Under the pieces are notes generated by a model. It made no database searches, was not told where the DNA came from, and saw nothing but the letters and a program-made list of their open reading frames with translations. Position numbers and translations under genes: made by a program. This document shows positions 26,301 through 38,600 of a stretch of DNA of 64,000 bases, piece by piece. The DNA is taken from the NCBI GenBank assembly GCA_000727475.1, contig KL647316.1, positions 63,623 through 127,622 on the forward strand, read 5' to 3'. Origin of the DNA: Sarcocystis neurona (lineage: Eukaryota > Apicomplexa > Conoidasida > Eucoccidiorida > Sarcocystidae). How positions within the stretch are numbered: the first letter of the stretch is position 1; each line of letters begins with the position of its first letter.

Positions 26301-29300
26301 GTGGTGCACATCCATACGCAGCTGAAGACGCGCCGCTACCAGCAACGGCCCCAGTCATGGGCAGGTAGCAGTGAGGTACGCGGTTCTATGTAGACGTGCA
26401 CAGACTGTAGTAATCACCGCACAGGCGTTCCAGTCCTTTAAGCGCTTAGAAGGTAACTTTCTCCTTGAATGGGAGAAACACTTAAATTGTCTGAGACAGC
26501 CGTTTCTCACTCATAATCGGCTGTTTGTATGACGGACGCGCCCTTTACTCCATTTGATCTGCCCCTTCAGCGTCGGCGTATGTTGCAGTATCAGAACGAA
26601 ATTTTTAACTCAGACCTATCAGACTACAGCCGCACATCTCCATAAGCAATCTAAGTACTTGCGGGAACTGCGGAACGACAGTACGTAGTTCGGAACACAG
26701 ACGGGCATCCAGTGACCTTTGAGCAGTGAATAGCAAATTGCTGGTAACAACCCACTATACGTATTCATGTATGGGCACGGGTGTGTCAACAGATACGTGG
26801 CGTATACTCTGGTCAGGGGGCCCTTCTGACCCTCTGTGTTCATCTCATGCACTCGAGGGCACATTCCGCACGCCGACGCACACTCATCATCCACAGTAGC
26901 GAACCCTGCACCGCGCCGCTGACAAGCTAGACACGATGCTATGGATGTTTGCGTAGACGGTAGGCATACGACACCATATAGCAAGACGACAAGGAACGAA
27001 AAATGCCGGGAGATGCGTAGGCGAGTCGATTAGCCCACATGTGGATGACTACGCAAACACAGCCAGATACAAATCTACCCTTTCAGCCAACACTCACGTT
27101 TCACAAGTATTTCTACTTATCCCCCTAACACTGTTTGTCAGCTGGCGTACCTCGTTGTGGTCCCTAGTCGAGTGGAAGTTGTTCGCAGCATCGTGACCCT
27201 CAACGGTACCTCGCCGATCGCTTCTCTGTAGTGGAATCTGTCGCTCCTTCACGACGAAAATCCACGGTATGTCTCAATGAAATTTCGGTGGTTTTGTTGT
27301 GCCCGACACAAGCCGCCTGTCGGTGTTGTACGCCAGGAAAGCACAAGCCTAATGTACAGTCCTGAAGTTACCAGCGGACCTCCAAGAAGTTTCAACCTTA
27401 TCAATGTGTGGGGCTATTACGTATAATGGAGGCGTAACTCGTAGAATCAAACGTGACTGAAGCACGGCTTAGCTGGTAGAGCTGAAACACCTCACGTGCC
27501 GCGAGTTGTCACTGCGCCTACCATTCACGAAGATTTTTAAAAAAAATTCATTTGCGACTCGCAAGTCAAATGTTGCTTTTTGCCTACGCGGTGCGGCCGA
27601 CCCCGCTGCTTGATCACAGCCGCACGCCACCTTCACAACGGTTTACAGTTAACAACCGCTGGACCGCTATTGCCATTCCGATTGTCCGTGTGTCTGTCTG
27701 TAGACAGCCTGATGCCCGCTGAACACGAAAGCGTGTACGAACAACATGTTCTGTATCCAGGACAAATTCCGCGTCTTTTGAGCTTCTGCAGCGTGACGCT
27801 CCCCCGAACAACGCAACGATTCGAAGACGCACAGTTCCATCGAAAGAGCAGAAAGCTGTCCCTCTGCGCAACAGCTGCTGCGACTAAACAGTCCAGCAGT
27901 GCACACGAACAAGAAGAGAGCTAGTGGGTGTATTATCAGACTGCATCTGAGCACGTAGAAAACAATCAAGCATGAATGCCTACCAAAGCGGAGCGTCAAC
28001 CTGTCACTCTACGTCGGCAGACCTCAGGTGGTGACATGCCAGGCAAGGAGCAAGCACTCGCGTTCACACCAGTCGACCAATCCCGATACTGGATTGACGA
28101 ACGAACCACGCTGGCATGCGTACAGGTCCCGTCAATCATTGCGAGACAGCTTAAAAAGACACCAACGCGCCAACAATGGAATGGAAGCATCCACGACTGA
28201 CGCTCAGTTAACTCTCGCTCGCACGAGGGACACGGAAAGACACAGCAAGAGCAGCGGCTTCTTCCCGGTGTTCCTTTTTCCTACTCCCGTTCTTCTCCGG
28301 AAAATCGGGACGCACCACTGTAACACGAGCTACGACTTGTCTGTCACAAAATCTTGGCAGGCCAGGCATACTTATCCTCAAGCCGTGTGTCTTGTCGAAC
28401 ACGGTTCATACTGTATAGTTTGCACGCCGTAAACCCACGCTGCTTCACTTCTACGCACGTACCCAGATCACATCCGGATGTGTTCCGCGTGTCGCCCTAC
28501 TCTTGACGTACGTACCGTTGTTCTGTTACACGAAGGTAGATACGGATACTCGGCATCTTTATTTGTCCCGCCGAAGCCTCACTAGCATAATTTTGATGGT
28601 GTCCGCGTAGTCAGCTTCAATACTGCTTCATCAGCGATTCTCAAGGCGGTAAAAGGCGCGATACTCACGCTTATAGGTAATCGGCTCGTCTCCCTCCGTG
28701 ACGGCAGGCCATCCTTTTGTCCTTCTAATGTTTGGCGCCCTCCGGAACTGTGCAGGTTAGCAATTTTTCATCCGGGACGCACCCCACCAAGATTACACTG
28801 AGCTGCACACGTACGAAGAACAGCACGGAGCTCCGATGCGAAGCAAAGCAATACGTGTTGGAGCTACTGTGATCGTCCATCTAAACGAGCTTACAGGACC
28901 GTGTACGCATTATTGCACCCCTATTGTCAGTTCCCTCCAAAAGCATGTCCTCGAACTCACGCCGTATTGCCGTACCCACCAATGCCAAGCACATACAGAT
29001 ATACCGTTTCGCCCACTTGGGTATTTAACAGTAAGCCAGACATGTCAGTTTCTCGTCGCATCCAGGTTAAGTGGTAAGCCTAGTAGGTATCAATATATGA
29101 AATCACGCAACGTCCAACATCACGTACGGTTGACAGTATAGGTCTACACATTATAGAGCATGTCAATGTACACGTCTATAACTTGCATATTTGGATCTTA
29201 TTCGTAGCAGACGAACGCACACCAAAGTCGCCGATGTGCGTCGGGACTGGCCTATGCCGGGACCTGCCCGGTCATCGGTTTGGAACCGTCAAAACACACG

Positions 29301-31727
29301 CGGCTTACACTCAGTTGACATCAGCGGTACTCTTCACGTCACCGGCGGGATAAGTGCGTTGCCAGTTACATTGGTACGCACAGGCTTGCCCGTCTGTTTA
29401 CCGATTCTTTTCGCAAAGATGCCTGATGCACATCGTCTACACATCTGCACTCTGAGAACACCATCTCTTCACACACACGCACAGGTACGTACGCACAGAT
29501 GCGTACACATCTCTAGAGCTTAAACGCGGCTATTAATTGAGGAAATGCCTGCTGCTTTACTACAAAACGTCGTGTTCTTGAAGCTGTTCATATATGCAGG
29601 TAAGTACATGACGACCAGTTTTATGCCTTCGTGTTTGTTCGTGAATCAGTGTAGGTTTATGTGTCTGATCTGGCTGAAACACTGTCACTCTGCGGTGAGG
29701 GACCTATCCGGTCACTCACGTTCTGCAGAGGCCAGTACCGGGGAAGAGACGCTTTGTCTTCACGGACCGTCTTGCTTACTAACGTCACTAGGAAGCGTTT
29801 TCACTTGTTCTGTTCCCTTCTGTTCGCGACTACGCAGATGCAGCGTTAGCAACGTGAAGTCTCTAGATGAATACTGCGACACTGCTGGTGTTTTGTGGGT
29901 GTTAGTATCGCAGCGACATTCGTGCACTTCATCCTGAATCCCCTATTATGTGATTGCATTCCGTATGTACTGTGTATTAAATTTGTATCGACATTCCATC
30001 TGTTGCGGGCCGTTGCCGACGCCGTGCGGTTGAATGCGTGTTGGACGCACCACTTCCTCCTCCTAGCAACAAGCGAGCCGCCCGTGCGCACTGGTGTTCC
30101 ACTGTAAGGACTGGCAGTGTGGAAGTGACGTGGCAGACTCATCTCATCTGGTCTCGAGTTTTCTTCGTAGAAACTCCAAGCGGTCTCGGCGATCTCCTAC
30201 GTCTATGTGGCCGCGCAGCGTCATCGTCACCTTGTGGAGAGCTACCGCGCGATGGTGTATGTAATCTAAGCTCCAACGCACCTGTATTTCCTTTTTATGC
30301 TCCATCGCACCTGTGCTTTCGTGTGCGCCATCAACGTGCAATGGTCACTGATAAAGATATGCGGTAGACCAGGGCCAGCTCTTATCGTACGCGATAGGAG
30401 GATTCGCTGAAGGCTGGCAAGAACTAGTAGGCGGGTACGTGTTTTCTTGATGTGGTCGATCAACTGTTGAAACAAAGTGTTCCCCTATACCAGAAGTTGG
30501 CGGACAAAAGACGCAGTACCGAGACTCAAGTGTTGTCAGTATGTAGTTGGTGAGAAACACCCTTTCGTACCATAAGGCGCCGCATTCAATTTCCGCGGCA
30601 ATTCTTCCGCCTGTCATCCTGTTTGTAGTGTTCTGCTTCCGGCTTGCAACCTTACACATGAAACGCGAGAGAATTCTGGAAGATTCCGCGCCTTTTCAAG
30701 TAACGCACTTCTGTGGCATTTTGTATCAATATTGCCCGCGCAGCTGCGGTGCAAGCCAGCCATTGAGCCGCTACACCAGGAAACGCACAGGGCTTGCCTC
30801 GCCACAACTGCGAGTGGCAGTGAGTCGTGTGGCGACTTTTATGCTGTTTCGAATTCCCTGCCGCAGGTGTCTTTACTCGCTTCTGTTTTGAGATTAATCA
30901 GGAGCGAGGTCACGTATCTTGTTTGTCTGCGTGCCAGTGTGAGATATCAAAGACATTTTTGTGGTTTTCGCAGTAGAATATAGACACACGTCAGCAGCAG
31001 GGGCTGGTGTGGCACGGCTCATTCACCAAGGGATAAAACGCATGCTTGTGCGCTTACACGTGGTCAACTGCGAACGGCAGCTTCTACAGACGTATATCTT
31101 CGAGGCAGGTGTACATGCGACTTGAACAGGTCCAGGGTACTACGCATTCGTAGAGACGTGGATAATGCCGCATGGTCAAACGCGTGGATTGTGGTGGTGT
31201 CGTTTATCATATGTAAGTACAGTTTTGTGTACACCCACGCAGAGTTACTCGCTACACGGAAGACTTGAAGCAGCGATTTTGACACTGCATTGTCAATTGC
31301 ACTTCTCATCGCTGTGTAGCAGCCTCGTGTGCTGCCGGGACGACACTACGAAAACGGCTAGGGGGGATTGGGCGGCATGCTTTCTGCACTTCATTTCCAA
31401 TTTCATACCAACAGGGTGGACAACTTGTTGTCACGCGTAGAAGGGACTTTCGCGTGGCTCATCTTGTAGGCCTGGAGAGGGTTGCTCGCGGTGCGTCGAA
31501 TCGCTACCCCCAATGTTGCAAACAGTGTACTCCTGCATGCGTTGTAAACCGGATTTATTGCATGTTTCGTAAGTCGCATGTACTGGATTATGTGACTATC
31601 CAGTGTTAGAAGGCAAGGAGGAGTGGACGCGCCGTAGAAAAGCACCTCCGTGTCGACAGCAAGCAAAGAGCTTCCACGTGACCGTCTTTTCGAGCGTGCT
31701 GAACTGTTAACCGTTTACCCTCATACA

Positions 31728-33687
31728 ATGACGGCGTTTATCTGTAGGGCAACAACTGGAAGAAAGGTTTATTTTCCTCCATTATATGCTGGTTCAGCTT
31801 CGTCACTATGTTGCAGGATTCCTTGTCCACCTCCAGATAGCGGTCGCAGATACCTGACGCAAAGGGCGAAGTCTAGTGCAAATTTACTTACACCTTTTCT
31901 GCGTAGCGTGTCAGAAACAGACAACACTTACTATGTCGGTGAACCCAAATGTTTGTGCATATGCACCAGCGATAGGCGTGCAAAGAGGGGCGTTGTAATG
32001 CGTACAACTACGAAGGCGACGGGTTCTTCCGCAGCTGAACGGTGTGGCAGCAGCGGATCGGAAGCAGGCAGCAGTGGAATGAACTCTTGCGCTGCGAATC
32101 CTTTCGGGCGCCGAAAGAACATTCTCTTCATGGATTTGTTGGCGTTGATTGCCTCTACACTGTTTTCCCCTCCCATTGTGCTGCTGTGCTGTTGTGTTGC
32201 GGCAGTCGCCTCCGCGACACACTTGGCCGGAGGGCACCCCGCGTTTCTCGTGTCCGTGCCCGTCCTCCGGGCTAGCGCCTCTCGAGTCCCTTTTGCACAT
32301 CCCGAGTCTGTTTCTTTAGTACGCTTGAGCGCAAGTCCGCCTGCTGCTCCTCCCCCACCCACCCATCCTATTTACTCTCAAAAAGATGTACCTGTCGCAG
32401 CTGATCGTTTTCAGAGTCGTGACACCCGATATGATCGCGCGGAACCTCCTTTTGGGCAATTCACTAAGCGTGGAAAGTGGGAAGCCGCTACGTCGTTCTC
32501 AGCATTTTTCTCGGACGCAGAGGACACGTCCGGCACATCTTGTCCTCTTTATTTTGTAACGGGCTTGCTGCTGTGTGTGAGAGGGACCCTGGTGTCTGCT
32601 GTCGGCGATATCTGTATGCGCTACTCATTTATTCGCCAGAAAGCGAACTCCACTGTTGCTGTTGGTAGTAGTACAGCAGACGCCGCCCGCCCTGAGGAAC
32701 GTCCAGGAGCAACTCCAGCCGATGTGGGAACATCTTTCTCTTTGGATGGTGCACGCGAGTATGAAGCATTCAGCGACTCCGAAAGTAATGCGTATTATTT
32801 GAATTTCTTCGAAGAAACGGAGCAGGCGGCAGCAGTAACCACGAGCGACCCTGCGTGGCAGAACGGCACCGGCGGCACGAGTGCTTCCCAGCAGCAGGGC
32901 GTCCCCAGAAAACAGCAAATCGTGGAAGGGCAGATGCGGTCCCTGGTCGCTCAAAAAGTGCGACAACGTGTATCTTGCTTTTCAGCCTCGATGGTTGCGA
33001 CACCCAGCCCTACTCCCTCTCCGGATTGTCTTTCCATTTCCTCTCTCCCCCTCAACAGTAAGCAGACTCTTTTGGCGGAGAGGCTGTGTGCTACTGATGC
33101 AAAGCGCAATGCGGCTGCTGATGCCGCTGCTGCGGCTGTATCGCTCAATCGTAGCCTTCCGCCCGTGAGCAGCCTGAATTGCAATTCAACAGCAGATCGT
33201 GGCGGCTCCCTGAGCACTGGTATATCTGAGTGCGGCTGGAAATCCGCCGTGGCGACGCCTGTGGGAAGCACCGAAAAGAGATGCGTGATAGCGCGTGACG
33301 TTCGCGCAGTACCACCTGAAGCCTTTCAGGAGGCAAGGGGTCATCAAGCGTCAAATCAGGTAGTCACAACGACAGCTGCGCCACAGACAATATCAGAATT
33401 GCCCGCAACAGAGCACGGAACAGTTGGAGCACGTACTTCGGCATCGATGTTGCGTCCAGCGGCAGCGCCTGGCGGAATTGAAAGATGGTCTTGCGGGCAG
33501 TGCAGCTGGGACGGATACTGGATGCTGGGAATCTCATGCACCTGCATTGTTTCCCCGTTGCTCTCGATCGTTTCTCTCTCCCTCCTGCCAGCTAATATGA
33601 CAGGCTTCGCTGCGCTACAGATTTTCTTTGTCGTACTTCTCGCCCACTACTTTCTGGGAGAGGTAGTTCACCGGGTCAACCTTGGAG
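31728..33687 (+). CDS. NIPA/DUF803-like membrane transporter, exon 1 of 3
   Basis: First coding exon of a protein I assign, from helix pattern, to the NIPA-like branch of the drug/metabolite transporter superfamily; animal NIPA proteins carry Mg2+. The frame is open from 31650, but the first ATG is at 31728 (A at -3). ATGs at 31998 and 32079 are alternatives. A Cys/Val/Ala-rich hydrophobic stretch lies near 32130-32215. The first family helix is at about 32545-32625 (YFVTGLLLCVRGTLVSAVGD). After about 290 residues of Ser/Ala-rich insert, a helix pair at about 33520-33670 includes LLPANMTGFAALQIFF and HYFLGE, the usual end of the second repeat helix. The exon ends GGAG|GTCAG in phase 1. Reading on instead would give an unrelated tail and a stop at 33812. 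The long loop is unusual for the family but common in coccidian membrane proteins. Confidence 0.75.
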
Positions 33688-34898
33688 GTCAGTTTTGTAG
33701 CGTGTTCAGAGCGTTTGTTGCACCTGGATGTGTACCACCTTCAAAAGCGGCTGAAAAGAAGGAATGGTTGTATCTTGAATATGTGTGTGTGTGTAAGAAT
33801 CGTCGCCTGTAGGCAGTCTTTTAAGGAGCGTATGCGCTGCTTTTTTCTCACTGTACACTCTTGTTTCTCGGCGTACGTTACATCTCCTGCAGATGCAGAG
33901 AAAGACGCTGACGGATTCACATTGCGCCTGTGCTAACTGTACACCGGAAATGGCTCTTACGCGACTGTAATTGTACACTCTGGATTACGACGAGCTGTAA
34001 AATATTGCCTCACGCGCTTGGGTAGTTGCAGAGTGAACTAGGATTGAGCAAGTGGGAAACAGGGTGCACACCATAGTGGTGCCAAGGCGGTACGTAGTAG
34101 CGGATTCGAAGTGCTATACAGTTAGGGGGTTTGCATGCAGCCAGTGTTGTGTCCTTCACAACAGAGCTTATGAGTGACACACCTGCATCGTAACTGTGTA
34201 GATACTCGTCTCGTTAGTATGCCTCGTGAAGTGGTTTACGCCCTCACTGATTTACGTCTCCACGCGCCTCTGTATATGAGTGCGTCGATGCGTAGGAATC
34301 TAGCACGCGCTATGCGTTGCACGTGTCTTTCGAGGGATGTATTACGCGTTGTTAATAATTTTTTAGGACATGGGGTGGACTTAATACTTCCTTGTTGAGC
34401 TTAAGCCTGCACTAACGCCTATGTGCAGTTGCGCGCCGTCTCTCCTACGTGCAGACGCCATACCTGCAACTTCTTTTGTCCATCCTGGAGGTGTACTTAA
34501 GCGTGCCGGTGTGGAATTGATACGCGTGACTGTCGACGGCTGAGAGGCCTTAAGAATGCCGCTTCTAGTGACTGCTTCTGCCAATGAGGTTTGAATATTC
34601 ATTATATGGCTGTTGTAGGATTGTTTTCCTCCGTGTTTCTGTGGAGTATTATTCCCCCCCTGACCATTTGTTTTTCACGTGCTGGGTGTAAGTCCTCCGC
34701 TACACTCATGTTCTACTGTTGAGCGAGTGTGGGTTAATGATTTTTTGTGTTGCTTGATGCTTTCTGTACGTCCGCGTAGGTCTAGGCATTGATTTTTTGT
34801 GGGAATCGCTTCGCCTTTCTTCGGAGAAATGCACCGACACGTGAGTCAGTTTCCTTTTCCTCCTCGTTTGTTATACCCATGCTTTCTTCGCTTCGCAG
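33688..34898 (+). other. intron 1 of the NIPA-like gene (1,211 bp)
   Basis: Donor GTCAGT at 33688 and acceptor TTCGCAG ending at 34898, phase 1. Joining the exons gives an uninterrupted VNLG-GGVLVIAGLVTL helix, which supports the splice. A short + strand open frame at 34174-34398 lies inside it; including it would break the helix, so I treat it as non-coding. Confidence 0.75.
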
Positions 34899-35684
34899 GC
34901 GGAGTTCTAGTGATTGCAGGTTTGGTGACCCTCACGTGGTCTACAAAGTCGAAGCCGACGTTGCCGGACCGCGCGTCGCTGTACAAACAGCTGTTACCGC
35001 CGTCGGCAGTCGTTTTCGAAGTTTGTTGTAGTTGCATTATCTTCTCAGGTTTGCTGCTGCTCGTGTTGACATCGTACTTTGAGCAGCGTGAGGGAAAAGG
35101 GAAAGACGTAGCAGTGGAAGCGGCTGCTCAAGCTGCAGGAGGGGAAGAGACTGTTTCGGAAGGTGAGGAGGCAACGTACATCGTCCTCGTACCCAAGCAG
35201 CAGTTACGGCAGAAGCAGCAGCAGTACGTGGGGTCAGGGCGGCTGCGGCCGGACGATAGTCTTTTCGCCAGCGATAAGTCGTACGCCGGCGCCCTTGCTT
35301 TTGAGGACCGGCTCCCTTCCCATCAGTCGGTGCCTTCAAGTCCGGAGGAATTAGAAGCACCGCGCCGACCAACTGGGGATCTGAATTGCTGCCGCACGTT
35401 GAACAGCCGTCGCCTGGTGGCGAATAAGACGGATAAAACAGGGACGCTGGTAGATTTTCCAGGGACACCTGACACTGGGAGAACGGCGAAGGACAACGGA
35501 GAATCTGCCTTGCCAGCAAATTCAGTGCGGCTCGACACCCTTAGTATTGCAGGAGACGTCAGTGAGAGGGGCAGCCCATCAGTCCCGCCAGGAAGGCATT
35601 GGACCAGTTGGTATGTATACCGCTTGTCCCAAAGCAGGAACATTCTACTGCCGATGGCTGCAGGCGTTTCGGGATCAATAGCAA
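34899..35684 (+). CDS. NIPA-like membrane transporter, exon 2 of 3
   Basis: Begins GC GGA GTT after TTCGCAG and completes a glycine codon from exon 1. It encodes the helix GGVLVIAGLVTLTWS, then a helix at about 34999-35070 (VVFEVCCSCIIFSGLLLLVL), then about 190 residues of Gln/Glu/Ser-rich hydrophilic linker. The linker replaces the short loop of ordinary family members. The exon ends with the first half of another helix, LLPMAAGVSGSIA, at GCAA|GTGAGG (phase 1). Reading through the donor reaches a stop at 35803 and would leave a protein cut in mid-helix, so splicing is the better model; a retained-intron short form is possible. Confidence 0.75.
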
Positions 35685-38600
35685 GTGAGGCACCGACTGG
35701 CGTCTGCAGTGCAGAAGCTGAAAAAGACGCTCTCACCGATTTTCCCGGGAAGTTGGTTACCAAGCGAAACAGGTCGTACTATAGTTCCTACCAGAGAATT
35801 TGAATCAGCTAAGCTAGTCGATATGTTTTGTAGGTCCTGCGCGAGGTTCAAGTAGGTTTGGTGCGGGTGAGTTTAGGTGAAGACATTCTAGTAGTAGGAC
35901 TTTCGCCTGTATATCTGCAGTATTGCAAGATTGGTGCACTACCAGAGACAGTGCTTAAAAATCGTACTCCATTCTACCATTTGTTGGTCGCTGAAAACCC
36001 ACTCAAAAATATTAATGTTGTATTCTTACAATGTTTAAATAGTTTACATTTGGTTCACACGTGTCAAACGACATTGATTGTTTAAATGCCTTATCTTTTA
36101 CCAATTATTTAGGAGCTCTAACAAGTCTCCCTGTCTCAAAATTACACAGCCTGGAGACAGTAAATCTAACGCAGAGCTGAGAGTTTGAGTAACTGTAGTA
36201 TAACTTGCCTAAACTTTTTGTGAGCCTGAGTTTCTAAAGCGGTTAATGTTGTCCTTGTGTTCGAACCACTTTAAGAAATATTTCCTTTTTAGTAAGGCCG
36301 AGCGAACAAAAATACAAATACGTATAGTGTTTAGTTCAAGGAATTTGTAAGGTAACTGTAAACAACTGTTTATGGTGAAAAGACATGAACTTGCCTGTGA
36401 AGTAAATAGTGGTACGTGCTCTTGTACGGTGTGGGGGAGGAGTTGTGAAGAACCGCCGGAGAACTAGAAAGATCCTGTAATTTGAAAGGTGATCTTAAGC
36501 ATTCGCCTGTTGACCTCTTAAGGTTCGGGTACTCACCACCAAAGCCAGAGTGCAGACGAGGTGACAGTACTACTGTCTTTTGTATACCAAAAATTTTCAA
36601 AGCGGGCCACATGACCTTGCTTACAGTGAAAATAATTAAGCCGGAAGTCTGAACGGATTAGTACTGCAAAGCGCGCCGAAGAAGTGAGGTTAGTGATGAA
36701 GTGCTTAACGACTTTGGGGCTATCTGGTTTTCCCGTCCTCTACTGGGGTGCAGCTATTACAACCGACAACGAGAGTAGAGCACTGTTTTTTTCACTGCAG
36801 TACAAACTTACCGTGTTCGCATAGATAACGTGTGACAAGGACTTTTGGGGAGGTCGGCTAAACTGTAGTAAGTGAGTCTCACGGAAGAGTCTGACTTGGA
36901 ATTCAGAAGCGGAACGCATACACAGATGGCCAGTGTCCAAGAGAAACAGGCTTACGCGTACAATTAGGAGGTCAGCTTAGAAGCAGCTTTTTATTACTTT
37001 GGGATAAGGAGCGACTAAAGGGCTGCAATTAGAAAGTGCAGCCGACTGTTCATCAAACACGGAGGTGTCCGCGACATGCAGTAACGAAGTACGGACACTC
37101 ACGCCTCTCCAGTGCTGCTGCTTTTCTGAAGCAAATTTTCTATAGTACAAGTAACTTTTTTGTAAGCTTCAGTAAATGGCGGCGGAAATGACAACGACCC
37201 CTACGGCAGCGAAATCTGTTGTGAGGTAGGTTCCGACCCGCACGAAAATGAAGCTTGTTGAACAGTACAGTTTTCAGCATCATAGAAACGACCGTGGGTT
37301 ATTGACAACATAATAACCCGCGAAGTTCTACTGCTGGAAGAAGTTGGAACGTTACATATATATATATATATATGGTGCAAATGGGAAGTGTATGCTAACC
37401 GTGGCATACCACTTTAATAGAATATGATTTCTGATTGCAGGTTTAGTGTCTAAGGTGGAAGTCAGCGAGGTGGATTGACTGAGACGATTGCCTCGTCAAG
37501 AGTGACGTAGTTTTCTTTGGGGAACTAAGAAATGCAGGGGTTTGAAAGGGAAACAGGCATAAATGTACAAACACCTCGTTGAATAAGGACGAAAGCCCCG
37601 CTCGTAGTTATGTGGCAGATGTATGTCGTGGGGCTGATGTCTCCGGATATAGTCCCTGTCAACGAGGAGAAGTGGCTCTTCGATGTCGGCTTGTCGCATC
37701 GCGAGGCCGTAGCCGGGTAATTAGTTCGCTTGTTAAAGTGGCAGGTGAGCCAGGTTGAGAATGTCTTGAGAAAGCGTGGTTTCTGGCGAACGGAAGCACG
37801 TCTATCAGGAGTACTGTGCTGAGCAGCTGAGTTCGAGAATCGTTACCGAAAGGGTATGAGGGCCGAAACTGTAACAGTGATCTTTTGTTATCAGAGTGAG
37901 TAAAGAACTAGAGAGAGCACCCGGTAAAAAAAAGAAACGTCTGCAAGTAGCAGTCGGCTTTGCGGATTTTCAGTCTGTTCTGTCGCATGTCAATTTTTCG
38001 CCTAATTAGCGTGGAACACGTATGAGATACTGTAAAAGTCAACAGTAAAGTCTTTTTCCACCAGTCGCTTCACGTCGGTGTTCACGAGATCAGCCTGATA
38101 CGTTGAGAAAACGAATTGACCTCAGCACGTTTCATATCTTGTAGCAACATTCCTCCAGTTACAGTGTACTTTTTTTTCAAATTAGTCTAAAAGGTGTACG
38201 ACGTTCCCCCCGGTAGTGTTACAGTGCCAGAAGTATGTTTCAGAATCTAATTCATGTATTCCACCGGTATTCAAATTGATTTTTGGACATGAAACTCCGA
38301 ATAGCCTAGGAAGCTCATTGTGCATACTACTAGAAAAAGTGCTACTTAAGTAGAATGCGTTACTTTCCTTGAATAAGAATTTGACAGGAAAAGGAGCTAC
38401 TACCGCGTGTTATGCGCTAGATACGGAAATACAGGTATTGTATCGAGTGATGCAGAAGCTGTAAATCTTCCGTACTCACTCATATTTTATCGTCCAGACA
38501 GGTGTGTGGGCGCTCGTGCATCTGTTATCGAGTGCATATAGGAACGCTGTCAAAACGTTTTTTCGGCAACAAAACGCCTACTCTCCTTGTTTCACACCGG

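Larger units (their letters stand above)
1..31727. other. 31.7-kb gene-poor, repeat-derived region
   Basis: I see no gene I can support here. Open frames are short, occur on both strands at similar lengths (longest about 204 codons), mostly lack ATG starts and resemble no protein family I know. Much of the sequence can be aligned to itself as diverged copies of a repeat family, marked by a core resembling GCTGCTTACTTGCTTA followed by a GTGCAC/ACGTGT-rich stretch. Base composition is near balanced, richer in GC than the large intron at 35.7-44.5 kb. A diverged, multi-exon gene with small exons cannot be excluded by eye, and the 5' untranslated region and promoter of the transporter gene should lie at the right end. 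Individual repeats are listed separately. Confidence 0.6.

Noticed and set aside
27703..27924. Possible + strand terminal exon after GTCTGTCTGTAG.
   Set aside because: The frame looks moderately protein-like, but no upstream exon or domain supports it and the opposite strand is equally open.
34174..34398. A 74-codon + strand frame inside intron 1 of the transporter, superficially protein-like.
   Set aside because: Including it would interrupt a well-formed helix at the exon 1-exon 2 junction, and it has no domain.
34799..35803. Exon 2 of the transporter as an independent gene ending at the stop at 35803.
   Set aside because: Its upstream part before 34899 is intron sequence without an ATG at the frame start, and the frame would end in mid-helix although a good donor at 35685 joins it in phase to 44503.
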